A stretch of DNA of 39,633 nucleotides. It comes from a virus. Below the pieces are notes generated by a model that saw only the letters and a list, made by a program, of their open reading frames with translations, was not told where the DNA came from and did no database searches. The stretch is taken from the IMG/VR virus record IMGVR_UViG_3300013104_000047, positions 1-39,633 of that record. One strand, 5' to 3'. Made by a program: the position numbers and the translations under genes. Of the stretch, positions 1-6,517 are shown piece by piece (the first letter of the stretch is position 1; the number at the start of each line of letters is the position of its first letter).

Positions 1-113
1 GATTTTCTGAAGGGTCGCCCCGGGGCCTCCCCCGTGGGGTCTGGGCCGCCTTGAGGCTGCCTCTGAGGCATGCCCGACTGCCTCTGCGTGCCTGCCTGTG
101 GGCCGTGGCTGTA
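1..113. other. Probable cos-proximal end, non-coding
   Basis: This is the terminal non-coding segment beyond the last HNH gene. It contains the 10-base palindrome GCCCCGGGGC near position 17 and repeated TGCCTCTG units near positions 57 and 80. With terminase at the opposite end of the window, this is most simply read as one side of a cos or terminase-recognition region. The overhang itself cannot be seen in a linear sequence. Confidence 0.4.
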
Positions 114-171
114 TCAGTCGAGGGAACCGGACTTGCGCACGATCGGGGCCACTAGACGGGCGCGCTTGGTG

Positions 172-384
172 CTATTGCAGGAGCGGATGTCGATGCGCTG
201 CCCTCAGGTTCGGCAACGCATCCTCACCGCCTTTGGCTAGTGGGATCACGTGGTCGATGACGAAGGACCGAGGGTCGAGGTGACCTGCGTTCCAGTCGAT
301 GGCCTGACCGCAGATGTGGCAGGCGGGCTTGGCTTGAGCGATGACCTTGCGGAACCTGGTCTGCTTCGCTGTGTTGCGTCCCAC
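172..384 (-). CDS. HNH endonuclease, C-terminus apparently frameshifted
   Basis: A small HNH nuclease of the kind found beside cos sites, where such proteins assist terminase. A CxxC (CHIC) at residues 22-25, the DH of the HNH core (IDHVIPLAKGG) and the following NL are visible. The expected second CxxC-like element, CNSTKRAR, is missing from the frame as read. It lies in the +1 frame just downstream and stays open to position 114, so the gene looks interrupted by an indel near 198-206. The start is GTG with GGGAG about nine bases upstream, 24 bases after the preceding HNH gene. It could be a decaying gene, a sequence error or a truncated but used protein. Confidence 0.6.
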   Translation of the reverse strand: MGRNTAKQTRFRKVIAQAKPACHICGQAIDWNAGHLDPRSFVIDHVIPLAKGGEDALPNLRAAHRHPLLQ

Positions 385-408
385 GTGTTCATCACTCCCT
401 GCCCTGGT

Positions 409-1041
409 TCAGGCTGCCTCGATTGGCTGGGCACGCCCGCCGTTTCGGAGGTGGGCTATCGTGTCGTTGCCGCTCCACCATCCTGCTTCTCGCAGCGCTT
501 TGGACCGGGCCTGTCCGGCACGGCCTGCGTTGCATGACCGGCACGATGGGGCCAGGTTCTCGAGGCGGTTGTCGTCACCTTGGTTGTTCAGGTGGTCTGG
601 CTGTAGCTCGCCGGGTGTTCCCTTGGGCTTCCAGTCAACCTCGGTGCCGCACCAGTGGCAGGCGTGGGGTCCGTACCCGATGGCATCGAAGAGGACCATG
701 CGGTGTACGTACACGATGCCGTGCTTGGATGCGAGCGGGTGTCTGGGTGCGTGCTTGGTCTTGTACTTGCGGCCGTTGCTCACGCTGACACCGGATCTGG
801 TTGCGACCATGCTGGTGGATCCGTGTCGGTACTGACGGTGGTAGTGCATCTTGCACAGCTCAGCGGTCCGTGACCTGGCTGGCTTGCTGCACCCGTCGAT
901 TTCGCATGTCTTCTGTGGGTGTGCCGCGTTCTCTGCTGCTCGAGCGATCGCCGAGCTGGTGTTGGCGCACAGGTGGGAGCAGTATCTCCGCTGCCCGCTG
1001 TTGAGTGGTGTCTTGCAGTGGTTGCAGGTACGCTCGGGCAT
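409..1041 (-). CDS. HNH endonuclease with N-terminal zinc fingers
   Basis: A 210-residue HNH nuclease. The N-terminus carries cysteine pairs resembling zinc fingers (C6/C9 with C21/C25, then C46, C51 and C63). The HNH core follows: CHWC at 128-131, DH at 149-150, NL near 162-163, and CRSCN at 167-171. The ATG start has a clear GAGGAG Shine-Dalgarno sequence. It lies between an operator-like intergenic region and the terminal HNH gene at the cos-proximal end. HNH proteins here often work with the terminase, but a homing role is equally possible from sequence alone. Confidence 0.85.
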   Translation of the reverse strand: MPERTCNHCKTPLNSGQRRYCSHLCANTSSAIARAAENAAHPQKTCEIDGCSKPARSRTAELCKMHYHRQYRHGSTSMVATRSGVSVSNGRKYKTKHAPRHPLASKHGIVYVHRMVLFDAIGYGPHACHWCGTEVDWKPKGTPGELQPDHLNNQGDDNRLENLAPSCRSCNAGRAGQARSKALREAGWWSGNDTIAHLRNGGRAQPIEAA

Positions 1042-1117
1042 ATCGACTCCTCATAAGTCGGTCGTGACCCGGGCTGTTAGCGCAGCGCCGGGTCGTTCTC
1101 TGTGTAGTTGTTGGGTC

Positions 1118-1219
1118 GAGTGGTACATAACTCGACTGGATCCGCGTAATTACGCGGATCTTGTTTCTGGGTGGGTAGTCAAACCCCGAAGATTTTCCAA
1201 CCGGAGTGGTACATAACTC
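1118..1219. promoter_or_regulatory. Two identical 16-mers flanking a 22-bp palindrome
   Basis: The 16-mer GAGTGGTACATAACTC occurs exactly twice, at 1118-1133 and 1204-1219. Each copy has GAGT/ACTC inverted ends, and the first extends to six-base arms. Between them, 1139-1160 is a perfect 22-bp palindrome of the form GATCCGCGTAA plus its reverse complement. The region sits upstream of the HNH gene at 409-1041 and the second 16-mer overlaps the stop codon of the preceding gene. It looks like protein-binding sites around a cruciform or hairpin. No convincing -10/-35 pair was seen. Confidence 0.5.
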
Positions 1220-1349
1220 ACTCCTTGTTGGCCGGCGCCCATCCTTCGGTCATCCCGGCCAGGTTGCTGACTGCAGTGTCTTGCGCGACCCCGACAATCC
1301 CAGCGACCTCGAGTCCTGCCCTCGCGTGTGCTTCTTGTTCAGCGTTCAT
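1218..1349 (-). CDS. Hypothetical protein, 43 aa
   Basis: A 43-residue reading frame whose ATG lies inside the 3' end of the upstream gene (11-base overlap), as is typical in this operon. It is alanine- and glycine-rich with a predicted amphipathic middle (AGLEVAGIVGVAQDTAV). The stop codon lies inside the repeated 16-mer at 1204-1219. I recognise no family. Support is the overlap and the plausible composition only. Confidence 0.5.
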   Translation of the reverse strand: MNAEQEAHARAGLEVAGIVGVAQDTAVSNLAGMTEGWAPANKE

Positions 1350-1632
1350 CGCTGGTGTCCTCGGGTGGGAGTTGGTGGGCGTACAGGGGTTCGCCGTTGA
1401 TGGTCCAGGTGACAGGCTCGGACGTTGGCGTGATGGTGACCTGACGTGGCGTCTCTTCTTGCCAGGCACGGAGCTTGTCGATGACACGGCCGAGACGACG
1501 TTTCAGAGCTTCACGGTCCTTGGGGTCTTTGGCGTACCAGTGAGCTTCCATGAGGAGGTCGCAGAGGTCGTCGTTGATCAGCTCGAGCTGCTGCTCGCGG
1601 CGCACTCCGTACAGGGTGCTGGTGTCACTCAT
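1339..1632 (-). CDS. Hypothetical protein, 97 aa
   Basis: An acidic, helix-rich N-terminal half (EQQLELINDDLCDLLMEAHW) leads to a charged repeat region and a C-terminal segment with several threonines and prolines. The ATG is preceded by GGGAG. The downstream 43-residue gene starts within it. No known family is recognised. Its place in a run of short early genes suggests an accessory lytic function, but that is only positional. Confidence 0.7.
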   Translation of the reverse strand: MSDTSTLYGVRREQQLELINDDLCDLLMEAHWYAKDPKDREALKRRLGRVIDKLRAWQEETPRQVTITPTSEPVTWTINGEPLYAHQLPPEDTSDER

Positions 1633-1813
1633 CGGCTTCTCTCCCGTCGAGGCTGTGGTGCCAGACGTCCCACCTGAGTACCCCGCTGCTCACATCGGAG
1701 CGGTGTGTTGGTCCGCAGATGCAGTGCTCGTCCGGTTGGTGGTCGATGAGGTCGCCTACTGGGATGTGGTGGGTGTCTTTGGAGTGAGTGACCGTTGACC
1801 AGGCGTTAGGCAT
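1625..1813 (-). CDS. Conserved small phage protein, 62 aa
   Basis: Only the last 62 residues of a longer open frame look coding. The core HHIPVGDLIDH, then CICGP, then WHHSLDGRE resembles a small conserved protein I recall from actinobacteriophages (pattern HVIPVNDLIEH...CxCGP...HHSLDGRE), whose function is unknown. The histidines and two cysteines could bind a metal. The ATG overlaps the stop of the upstream gene by eight bases, which decides the start. The longer upstream reading of this frame overlaps a better-supported gene and was not used. Confidence 0.7.
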   Translation of the reverse strand: MPNAWSTVTHSKDTHHIPVGDLIDHQPDEHCICGPTHRSDVSSGVLRWDVWHHSLDGREADE

Positions 1814-2009
1814 GCCGTTCGTGTTCCTCGCGGCGAATTTCAGCGCACTGCCATGTGTGCCGGTACGCGCGAGCAGCGAGATTGTTGTGTGGGGCGAACG
1901 GTGAGTAGTTTGCTCCGCGTCCCCAACTTCCCAGTGGTTCGAGGAAGGCGACGACTGCCCGTGCTTTCTGAATACCTGAACGGATGAGCCGTGCGTGCTT
2001 AGCGCGCAT
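1806..2009 (-). CDS. Hypothetical protein, 67 aa
   Basis: A basic protein rich in arginine and histidine (RAKHARLIRSGIQKARAVV near the start). An upstream in-frame ATG at 2066 is possible, but the ATG at 2009 is preceded by GGGAGG at ideal spacing and was chosen. It overlaps the next gene by eight bases. No family is recognised. The 210 bases upstream (2010-2219) hold no gene I can support. Confidence 0.6.
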   Translation of the reverse strand: MRAKHARLIRSGIQKARAVVAFLEPLGSWGRGANYSPFAPHNNLAARAYRHTWQCAEIRREEHERHA

Positions 2010-2219
2010 GTCAGCCTCCCGAAAGCGAGTATGGACTCCCAGCCGCCCGTGATCAGCGGCTTGCATACGGCTTGGAGTGGCGGTGGGTCGCCACCCTGTG
2101 TGCGTTGATTACCTGGCCAACGCCAACCTTTCATGGTGACCTTTGTGGTGGGCAGTGACGACGCGTGTGTGTGGCTCTACGGCCTGTGCGTGTATGCCCA
2201 CCAAGATTGGGGCGGCAGA

Positions 2220-2408
2220 CTATTCCTTGCGGTCTGCCAGCGCTGGTGCCTTACTCGCAAACGAGCGGTACTCCGCGCCCCGCCGTGAGGGATCGAACCT
2301 CACTGAGTCATCGCAGAGACGGTGCACCGAAGCTGCTATCTGAACCATCCGCGGGATGCCGCACGGGGCGAATTCCGACGCCGTGCCGTCTGACAGTTCG
2401 CCGGTCAT
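2220..2408 (-). CDS. Hypothetical protein, 62 aa
   Basis: A 62-residue frame with normal-looking composition (IPRMVQIAASVHRLCDD, then a basic C-terminus). GGAG lies shortly before the ATG, and the ATG overlaps the stop of a possible upstream frame as ATGA. Part of it (GTGAGGTTCGATCCCTCAC on the minus strand) resembles a tRNA T-arm. Because the rest does not fold as a tRNA and the frame looks coding, I treat it as a gene. The function is unknown. Confidence 0.45.
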   Translation of the reverse strand: MTGELSDGTASEFAPCGIPRMVQIAASVHRLCDDSVRFDPSRRGAEYRSFASKAPALADRKE

Positions 2409-2578
2409 GACTCCGGGTTGCTGCCACCACTCTTAGCCGTTGCTAGCGGGGTGGGGAGGTGTGTCGCGTTCCTGTCTTCGAGCGTGTTGGCTGTCACTGC
2501 GTACCTGTACCCTCGTCCGGGCTTGCCGAGACGTGTTGTCTTCGGGCTGCCGGGGGTGCTACTGGTCGCTTCTCGCAT
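2405..2578 (-). CDS. Possible small protein, 57 aa (weak)
   Basis: An open frame whose stop codon overlaps the next ATG as ATGA, the coupling seen throughout this operon. Composition is serine/threonine/proline-rich with a basic patch (TRLGKPGRGYRYAV). There is no clear Shine-Dalgarno sequence before ATG 2578 and no recognisable family. It begins just after the terminator at 2619-2648, so it would need its own promoter or read-through. It may be non-coding. Confidence 0.25.
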   Translation of the reverse strand: MREATSSTPGSPKTTRLGKPGRGYRYAVTANTLEDRNATHLPTPLATAKSGGSNPES

Positions 2579-2618
2579 GGTGGTGACGCTGAGACTGGAA
2601 CGCGAGCTGTTAACGACG

Positions 2619-2648
2619 AAAGCCCCCGAACCGAGGTCCAGGGGCTTT
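2619..2648 (-). terminator. Strong hairpin terminator
   Basis: AAAGCCCC (2619-2626) pairs with GGGGCTTT (2641-2648) across a 14-base loop. The A and T ends let it work in either direction. It follows the gene ending at 2718 and would end the transcript running through the 5-2.7 kb cluster. Confidence 0.75.
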
Positions 2649-2658
2649 GTCGAAGTGG

Positions 2659-2683
2659 TTGCAGCGACACTACTGCGCTGCAA
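2659..2683. other. Inverted repeat next to terminator
   Basis: TTGCAGCG (2659-2666) and CGCTGCAA (2676-2683) form a perfect eight-base stem with a nine-base loop. It lies between the stop at 2718 and the terminator at 2619-2648. It may be an accessory RNA hairpin or a protein site. Confidence 0.5.
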
Positions 2684-2717
2684 GACACAGTTAAACATCA
2701 ATGCAACGTTGGGGCAA

Positions 2718-2954
2718 CTACTGTTCCGGCGTGTCCCAACTGCGGCCTGATAGGCAGGCTGGACACACTTGGCTGCGCGGAACCTTCTCTGCGCGCCCGG
2801 GTAACGTGATTCCCATCCCGCATTTGATCGGCTGATACCACCCTCCCTCGTCGAGTTTCCCCGCGGGCAGGTGCCAGATCGTTGTGGTCGTCATCTCGCC
2901 TGCGCTGTAGCTTCGCTGGCGTTCAGCAATGACGATGCGTTGCTGCTCTGTCAT
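2718..2954 (-). CDS. Small protein with zinc-ribbon-like C-terminus, 78 aa
   Basis: The ATG overlaps the stop of the upstream 222-residue gene as ATGA. The first 20 residues are basic. The second half contains YQPIKCGMG and later VCPACL, a cysteine arrangement suggesting a metal-binding ribbon. An internal ATG at residue 21 would give a 58-residue form that keeps the cysteines. I recognise no family. Confidence 0.7.
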   Translation of the reverse strand: MTEQQRIVIAERQRSYSAGEMTTTTIWHLPAGKLDEGGWYQPIKCGMGITLPGRAEKVPRSQVCPACLSGRSWDTPEQ

Positions 2955-3619
2955 GTGCTCATCCTCTCATCTCCCTCTGACACAGCCTCTTCTGCTGACA
3001 GCCCCCACCTGAGCGCCCGGATCTCCTGCTCCCCTGCCCAGTATCCAGAGCACGGCCCGTCGTCACTGGACGCTCTACACCGTGCGACGGCATCCGAGAT
3101 GTCGGGCACCGCGTCGGTCGACTTCCCACGGAATTCGATGACGACGGGGTCGGCCATGATGTCGCCTGATGGTGACTTCCAGGTGACGGCACCGCAGACG
3201 GGGCAGGGTTCGGTGATGGTGAGGGTTCGTACAGGGTCGAACTTGCCCTCGATGGTTGTCGCCCATCGTCTCCACGTGCGTGCGACGGTTTCGGTGTCCT
3301 CGTCGTTGAGCGCTGCATAGATGCGCCGGAGGTTCAGTTCCGGCAGCAAACCCGGCACGCCCAACCCGAGTTCCACGAACTGTTCCCCGATGGCACGCTC
3401 AATGCCCTGGTACAGCTCCAACGCGTCGGCGTCGAACGGGAGGCGCTCATTTGGGAGGGCGCCAGCCGCAGCACCGCCAACCAGTGACGATGCGACCGAG
3501 GATCGGAGTTGCGGGATCAGTCCGTCGTGGAACTCCTGATGCTTCGTACCGTCCCCGAGGATCGTCGTGATGATTGTTCCCGTCGTTAGCTTGTCGAGCA
3601 GGTCGTCGAGCTCGCTCAT
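2951..3619 (-). CDS. Phage protein with a Cys-rich C-terminal domain, 222 aa
   Basis: A 222-residue protein with a helical N-terminal two-thirds. A C-terminal domain has CPVCG near residues 138-142 and two more cysteines around residues 184 and 193, together resembling a zinc ribbon. It resembles hypothetical early proteins of other actinobacteriophages, but I cannot name a function. It overlaps both neighbours by four bases (ATGA), so it is part of one translationally coupled block. Confidence 0.75.
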   Translation of the reverse strand: MSELDDLLDKLTTGTIITTILGDGTKHQEFHDGLIPQLRSSVASSLVGGAAAGALPNERLPFDADALELYQGIERAIGEQFVELGLGVPGLLPELNLRRIYAALNDEDTETVARTWRRWATTIEGKFDPVRTLTITEPCPVCGAVTWKSPSGDIMADPVVIEFRGKSTDAVPDISDAVARCRASSDDGPCSGYWAGEQEIRALRWGLSAEEAVSEGDERMST

Positions 3620-3747
3620 CGCCCTTCCTCCTGTTTCGTTTCTTGCGGGTACCCGTGCTCCTGCAAATCAGCGAGAAGACGAGGTTGGGAGTCGGCCATC
3701 TCGAATGCTTGACCGATTGACGCCCACGGGGTCGGGAAGTCAGGCAC
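3616..3747 (-). CDS. Hypothetical protein, 43 aa
   Basis: A GTG-started 43-residue frame. The GTG overlaps the end of the preceding gene by eight bases, GAAGG lies upstream, and the stop overlaps the next ATG as ATGA. The sequence is mildly acidic and helix-prone (ASIGQAFEMADSQPRLLADL). The function is unknown. The double overlap is the main support. Confidence 0.6.
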   Translation of the reverse strand: MPDFPTPWASIGQAFEMADSQPRLLADLQEHGYPQETKQEEGR

Positions 3748-4201
3748 GGTTATGCCCTTCCGTCTCGACGGGACGCCAGTCGGTGACCTCGCGCGAGACC
3801 AACACGTCGCCCTCGCACATGGACAGCTCACTAGAAGCGCGCGGGTCTTCGTCTCCGTGTGAGACATACACGGGTTCATCGGCGAGGTTCTTGTACCGGA
3901 CGCCCCATTCGGTTGTCGTCTCCGCTTTCACGGCTTCGAGAGACACAGGAGCAGCAGCGAGGATGTCGAACAGCACCTTCCGGTCGACGTGGGTTCCGTA
4001 CCGGTCGTCCATCAGAGGCACGCACTCGATCGCAGCAAGCGCATCCGCGATCACCGTGGCTCGTCGTGTCAGTTCGGCCTCAGCAGCCTCCAACGCGTCC
4101 GCGAGACCGCGCACCAGTTCATGGATCGGCGCATCGGCAGTGTTGTACCTCGTCGGCGTCGCGTAAGCCTTCGCCCGTACGATCAGTTCTTTGTTGTCCA
4201 T
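3740..4201 (-). CDS. Hypothetical protein, 153 aa
   Basis: It starts MDNKELIVRAKAYA and shares one base with the upstream stop (TGATG), which fixes the start. Residues about 25-60 form a long helix rich in alanine and glutamate (LADALEAAEAEL). A C-terminal part carries a WRPVE motif near the end. This layout (helical N-terminus, C-terminal YVS/WRPVE part) is familiar from phage early proteins of unknown role. No catalytic motif is visible. Confidence 0.7.
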   Translation of the reverse strand: MDNKELIVRAKAYATPTRYNTADAPIHELVRGLADALEAAEAELTRRATVIADALAAIECVPLMDDRYGTHVDRKVLFDILAAAPVSLEAVKAETTTEWGVRYKNLADEPVYVSHGDEDPRASSELSMCEGDVLVSREVTDWRPVETEGHNRA

Positions 4202-4305
4202 CAGAATCCTTTCTTGGTGATCCACCGGGTGAAGTAGACAAGAGCAGCAGCAACCGCGATGTTCGATGCGGCGGCGATGGTTCGGATGATGCGATCCGAG
4301 GTCAC
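4201..4305 (-). CDS. Membrane microprotein, 34 aa
   Basis: A GTG start preceded by GGGAGG. It overlaps the upstream stop by two bases and the downstream start by one base. The peptide has a single hydrophobic segment (about residues 9-25, IAAASNIAVAAALVYFT) and a basic C-terminus (RWITKKGF), so it should insert in the membrane. It is the second of two adjacent single-span microproteins. The role is unknown. Confidence 0.6.
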   Translation of the reverse strand: MTSDRIIRTIAAASNIAVAAALVYFTRWITKKGF

Positions 4306-4415
4306 ATCCGCCTCCCAGCACTCCATGCCGCGGTGATGATCGCGACCGCCGGCGCCAGAATGACCAGGCTGAACCCGATCGCGAACGCCCACGGGATCAG
4401 ATCGAACGGGTTCAT
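4302..4415 (-). CDS. Membrane microprotein, 37 aa
   Basis: It starts MNPFDLIPWAF with an ATG that overlaps the upstream stop as ATGA. Nearly all of residues 4-32 is hydrophobic, giving one or two membrane segments, and it ends AGRRM. Directly downstream is a second single-span microprotein. The pair could be lysis regulators, exclusion proteins or membrane anchors, and nothing in sequence decides this. Confidence 0.6.
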   Translation of the reverse strand: MNPFDLIPWAFAIGFSLVILAPAVAIITAAWSAGRRM

Positions 4416-4639
4416 GACTGCGCCTGACGCGTTCGGTAGAGGCGATCGAATACGCCGCCGCCGGGCAATCCCAGTCGAGCTGTTCCGGTCAGTGCGGCCT
4501 CGACCGCCTGGCGGATGTCCACAAACCGGCGTTTGCGGTCGGGGTATTCGATGTACCACTTCCCGGCACGGTTGTATCGGACGATCTGACCGCCATCGTT
4601 CGTCATGCCGTGCACGAGACGATCTGTCCTGAAGTTCAT
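4412..4639 (-). CDS. Hypothetical protein, 75 aa
   Basis: The ATG overlaps the stop of the 49-residue zinc-knuckle gene upstream as ATGA, with AAGGAG eight bases before it. It is a basic protein with a beta-rich middle (GGQIVRYNRAGKWYIEYP) resembling small phage proteins that follow a beta-hairpin then helix pattern. No family is assigned. Confidence 0.7.
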   Translation of the reverse strand: MNFRTDRLVHGMTNDGGQIVRYNRAGKWYIEYPDRKRRFVDIRQAVEAALTGTARLGLPGGGVFDRLYRTRQAQS

Positions 4640-4785
4640 GACTTTCTCCTTCCGGGGCATTCAGGGTTCCTGACGCCTGTTCCGTTGTTGCAGATACCGC
4701 ACCGGTGATCTGCCTCCTCGTGTTCCTGTGTTTGCGGGCTGATCGGGGCGAGACTGTACGCACCCCGAACCGACTGACCCGTCAC
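4636..4785 (-). CDS. Zinc-knuckle-like microprotein, 49 aa
   Basis: A hidden gene found from its boundaries. A GTG start overlaps the HNH stop as GTGA and its own stop overlaps the next ATG as ATGA. The N-terminus is polar. The C-terminus reads [17 protein letters not shown] followed by a basic tail, a CxxC...C pattern with an upstream histidine that could bind zinc. Similar CGxCxGxG...CP endings occur in small phage proteins. Confidence 0.55.
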   Translation of the reverse strand: MTGQSVRGAYSLAPISPQTQEHEEADHRCGICNNGTGVRNPECPGRRKS

Positions 4786-5270
4786 GAGGGGTCTCCGTTC
4801 GCAACATTCCACTTCGCCAGCGATCGGCGGATGGTGATTCTGCTCACCCCGTACTCGTCAGCGAGCGCGACAATCAACTCGCCGGCCGCGCGCTTGAGGG
4901 CGATCTGATCCCTTTGATCCGGGGTCAAGATGGCGCGGCTGCCTTTCATTGAAGCTCTTCGGCCTCGCCGCGCAGCATCTCGGACGTTTTCAGCGTCCGT
5001 GCCCCAGTACAGATGCTTAGGGTTCACGCACGGGGGATTGTCGCAGTGGTGACAGGCACGCATGGCAGGATCAGGTGCGGGGATCCCCGAGCGCTCCAAT
5101 GCATATCGGGACGCGATTACCCGGACGCGCTTCGGCCTAGCAGGACCAAGCACGAATCGGCCATACCCATCCATGGTGTGGTCACCAACCCAGGGCCAGC
5201 ACTCGTCTTCGCCCAGTCGAGTGAAGTGGCTCTCGAAACGTTCAGCGTCTGTCTTTCGGGTACCATCCAC
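4782..5270 (-). CDS. HNH homing-type endonuclease
   Basis: A 162-residue HNH_3-type nuclease. An N-terminal CWPW (about residues 24-27) precedes the core, where a [17 protein letters not shown] stretch supplies the metal-binding and catalytic region. A C-terminal segment resembles a helix-turn-helix used for target recognition ([17 protein letters not shown]). The GTG start has a near-perfect AGGAGGG upstream. The frame is open further up to 5387, but no ribosome site supports that start. It separates SSB from a run of tiny genes, as expected of a mobile nuclease gene. Confidence 0.85.
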   Translation of the reverse strand: MDGTRKTDAERFESHFTRLGEDECWPWVGDHTMDGYGRFVLGPARPKRVRVIASRYALERSGIPAPDPAMRACHHCDNPPCVNPKHLYWGTDAENVRDAARRGRRASMKGSRAILTPDQRDQIALKRAAGELIVALADEYGVSRITIRRSLAKWNVANGDPS

Positions 5271-5308
5271 GGTAGCCCTCCTATCGGTCAAAGCGATTGG
5301 TTGGGTCA

Positions 5309-5343
5309 GACCCCGCCTGGTGTTGGTAGCACCTCGCGGGGTC
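5309..5343. other. Long imperfect hairpin upstream of HNH gene
   Basis: GACCCCGC (5309-5316) pairs with GCGGGGTC (5336-5343), and a nested GGTG/CACC stem extends the structure. It lies in the SSB-HNH gap, 39 bases upstream of the HNH GTG. It has no T-run and may be a protein-binding site or a translational control hairpin. Confidence 0.45.
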
Positions 5344-5389
5344 GCTCTCATTCTACTCTCTTTCAGTAGAAAACCCCTGGTCATCATGA

Positions 5390-5815
5390 CTAAAAAGGCG
5401 TCTCATCGGAATAGCTGCCGGGCGTGTTCCACGCATCCGTTGCCGCTGTACTGCCCGGTGACTCCTTCGCCCAAGCCTCACCCTGCTGCGGCTGGCCCTG
5501 TGCGCCCCGTGGAGACGCGCTAGGCGTGTGCTCGGACGCCGACAGCTCCGGCTTGTTCACGGCCCTCCTGATCGCGACCTTCGTCTCGCCGTCCTTCTGG
5601 TACGTCTCCCTCGAGATCCCCAACCATCCCTTCACAGTCGCCCGGTCACCCTCGCGGACAGCCAGGTCACCCCAGATCGTCCACTTGTCCGGGTACTGCT
5701 GCTTCTGGTCCTTCACCTCGAGCTCGAACGCCCGACCGTTCTTCGTGTCGAACGAGCGGCCCACCGTCCCCGAAACGAACCCGTACACGCCATCCTTGAT
5801 TGGCTGATCACTCAT
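5390..5815 (-). CDS. ssb: Single-stranded DNA-binding protein
   Basis: A 141-residue protein with a beta-rich OB-fold-like N-terminal domain (about residues 1-95), a glutamine/serine/proline-rich linker and the acidic tail SDETPF. The tail matches the SSB C-terminal peptide that recruits replication and repair partners. The N-terminal domain is divergent from bacterial SSB. It sits between the replication initiator group and the lower early genes, and its ATG overlaps the upstream stop (ATGA). Expected role: coating single-stranded DNA during phage replication and recombination. Confidence 0.75.
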   Translation of the reverse strand: MSDQPIKDGVYGFVSGTVGRSFDTKNGRAFELEVKDQKQQYPDKWTIWGDLAVREGDRATVKGWLGISRETYQKDGETKVAIRRAVNKPELSASEHTPSASPRGAQGQPQQGEAWAKESPGSTAATDAWNTPGSYSDETPF

Positions 5816-6126
5816 GCTGTCTTCCTGTTCTCGAGCTCAGCGGCTCGTTTAACTCGTTGTGCAGCACGCCCCTCGGACGACTGCTTGTAGATCGTTCGTT
5901 CGTGGTGCGCGGCCTCCGCGGCGAGCATCCGGCGAATCTCGCCAGGCGTCGCAGACGGGAAGTCGCGCCGGTGCCGGAATTCGGTGGCGATCGCTTCATG
6001 AGCGAGACGCATCAGGCGGTCATCTGCCGACCCAGGACGCTCACCCCTACCCGGCGTACCGAACCGTTCCCGTTCGACCGCCACAGGGTCAACAGCGGCC
6101 AGGAACGCATCAAACGCCGCGCTCAC
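5812..6126 (-). CDS. Hypothetical protein in replication block, 104 aa
   Basis: A GTG start at 6126 is chosen because upstream reading of the frame is arginine-rich and non-coding in appearance. It overlaps the preceding gene by 17 bases, and its stop overlaps SSB as ATGA. The protein is helical and charged with two long helices rich in arginine, glutamate and alanine (EIRRMLAAEAAHHERTIY). Its place between the loader-like gene and SSB suggests a replication accessory role. Confidence 0.65.
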   Translation of the reverse strand: MSAAFDAFLAAVDPVAVERERFGTPGRGERPGSADDRLMRLAHEAIATEFRHRRDFPSATPGEIRRMLAAEAAHHERTIYKQSSEGRAAQRVKRAAELENRKTA

Positions 6127-6517
6127 TAGCCCACCCCCGCTCATACAGAGGCGGCAAACCCTCATCCACGAGCTGCTGCGAATAGATCGCCTTCTCACGG
6201 GCGAACTCCACCGGGTCATTCCACGCCGCGACCATCGCATCCCAGTTCGCCGGCTTCGGTGCAGCATTGTCCGGCGCCTCCAACGGTTGACGTGACACAC
6301 GATCGTTCCCAATCGCCTTCACACCAGCCGCCACATGCCCCGGCTCAATCCACACACCAGGACGCGTCAACCGGTGCTCACGGACAGCCTCGATCGAATC
6401 CTGAAACGACAGGTGACCGATCGTGTGGAACCACTCATCCAGCACCAGCTGATCCACTTGCCGGTTGTCGCCCAACTGGATCTTCGCCAACACCTGAGCG
6501 CACTGTTCGCGGTTCAC
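6110..6517 (-). CDS. Helicase-loader-like protein
   Basis: A 135-residue protein. Its first 75 residues follow the pattern of phage helicase loader/inhibitor proteins of the G39P type: an N-terminal helix MNREQCAQVLAKIQ, then DEWFHTIGHLSFQDSIEAV and REHR...PGVWIEPGHV. The second half is less conserved. It lies directly after the initiator gene (four-base overlap), the usual place of a loader that brings replicative helicase to the origin. No helicase gene is in the window, so it would act on the host DnaB (inference). Confidence 0.6.
   Translation of the reverse strand: MNREQCAQVLAKIQLGDNRQVDQLVLDEWFHTIGHLSFQDSIEAVREHRLTRPGVWIEPGHVAAGVKAIGNDRVSRQPLEAPDNAAPKPANWDAMVAAWNDPVEFAREKAIYSQQLVDEGLPPLYERGWASERGV

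Noticed and set aside
1625-2134. Single 169-codon minus-strand gene instead of two short ones
   Set aside because: Only the last 62 residues look conserved; the upstream part overlaps a better gene with GGGAGG at ideal spacing.
2278-2356. T-arm-like GTGAGGTTCGATCCCTCAC and a near-matching acceptor CCCGCGG/CGGCGGG suggesting a minus-strand tRNA
   Set aside because: The D-arm and anticodon arm cannot be formed with normal spacing, the acceptor has a G-G mismatch, and the stretch lies in a plausible small coding frame with a ribosome site.
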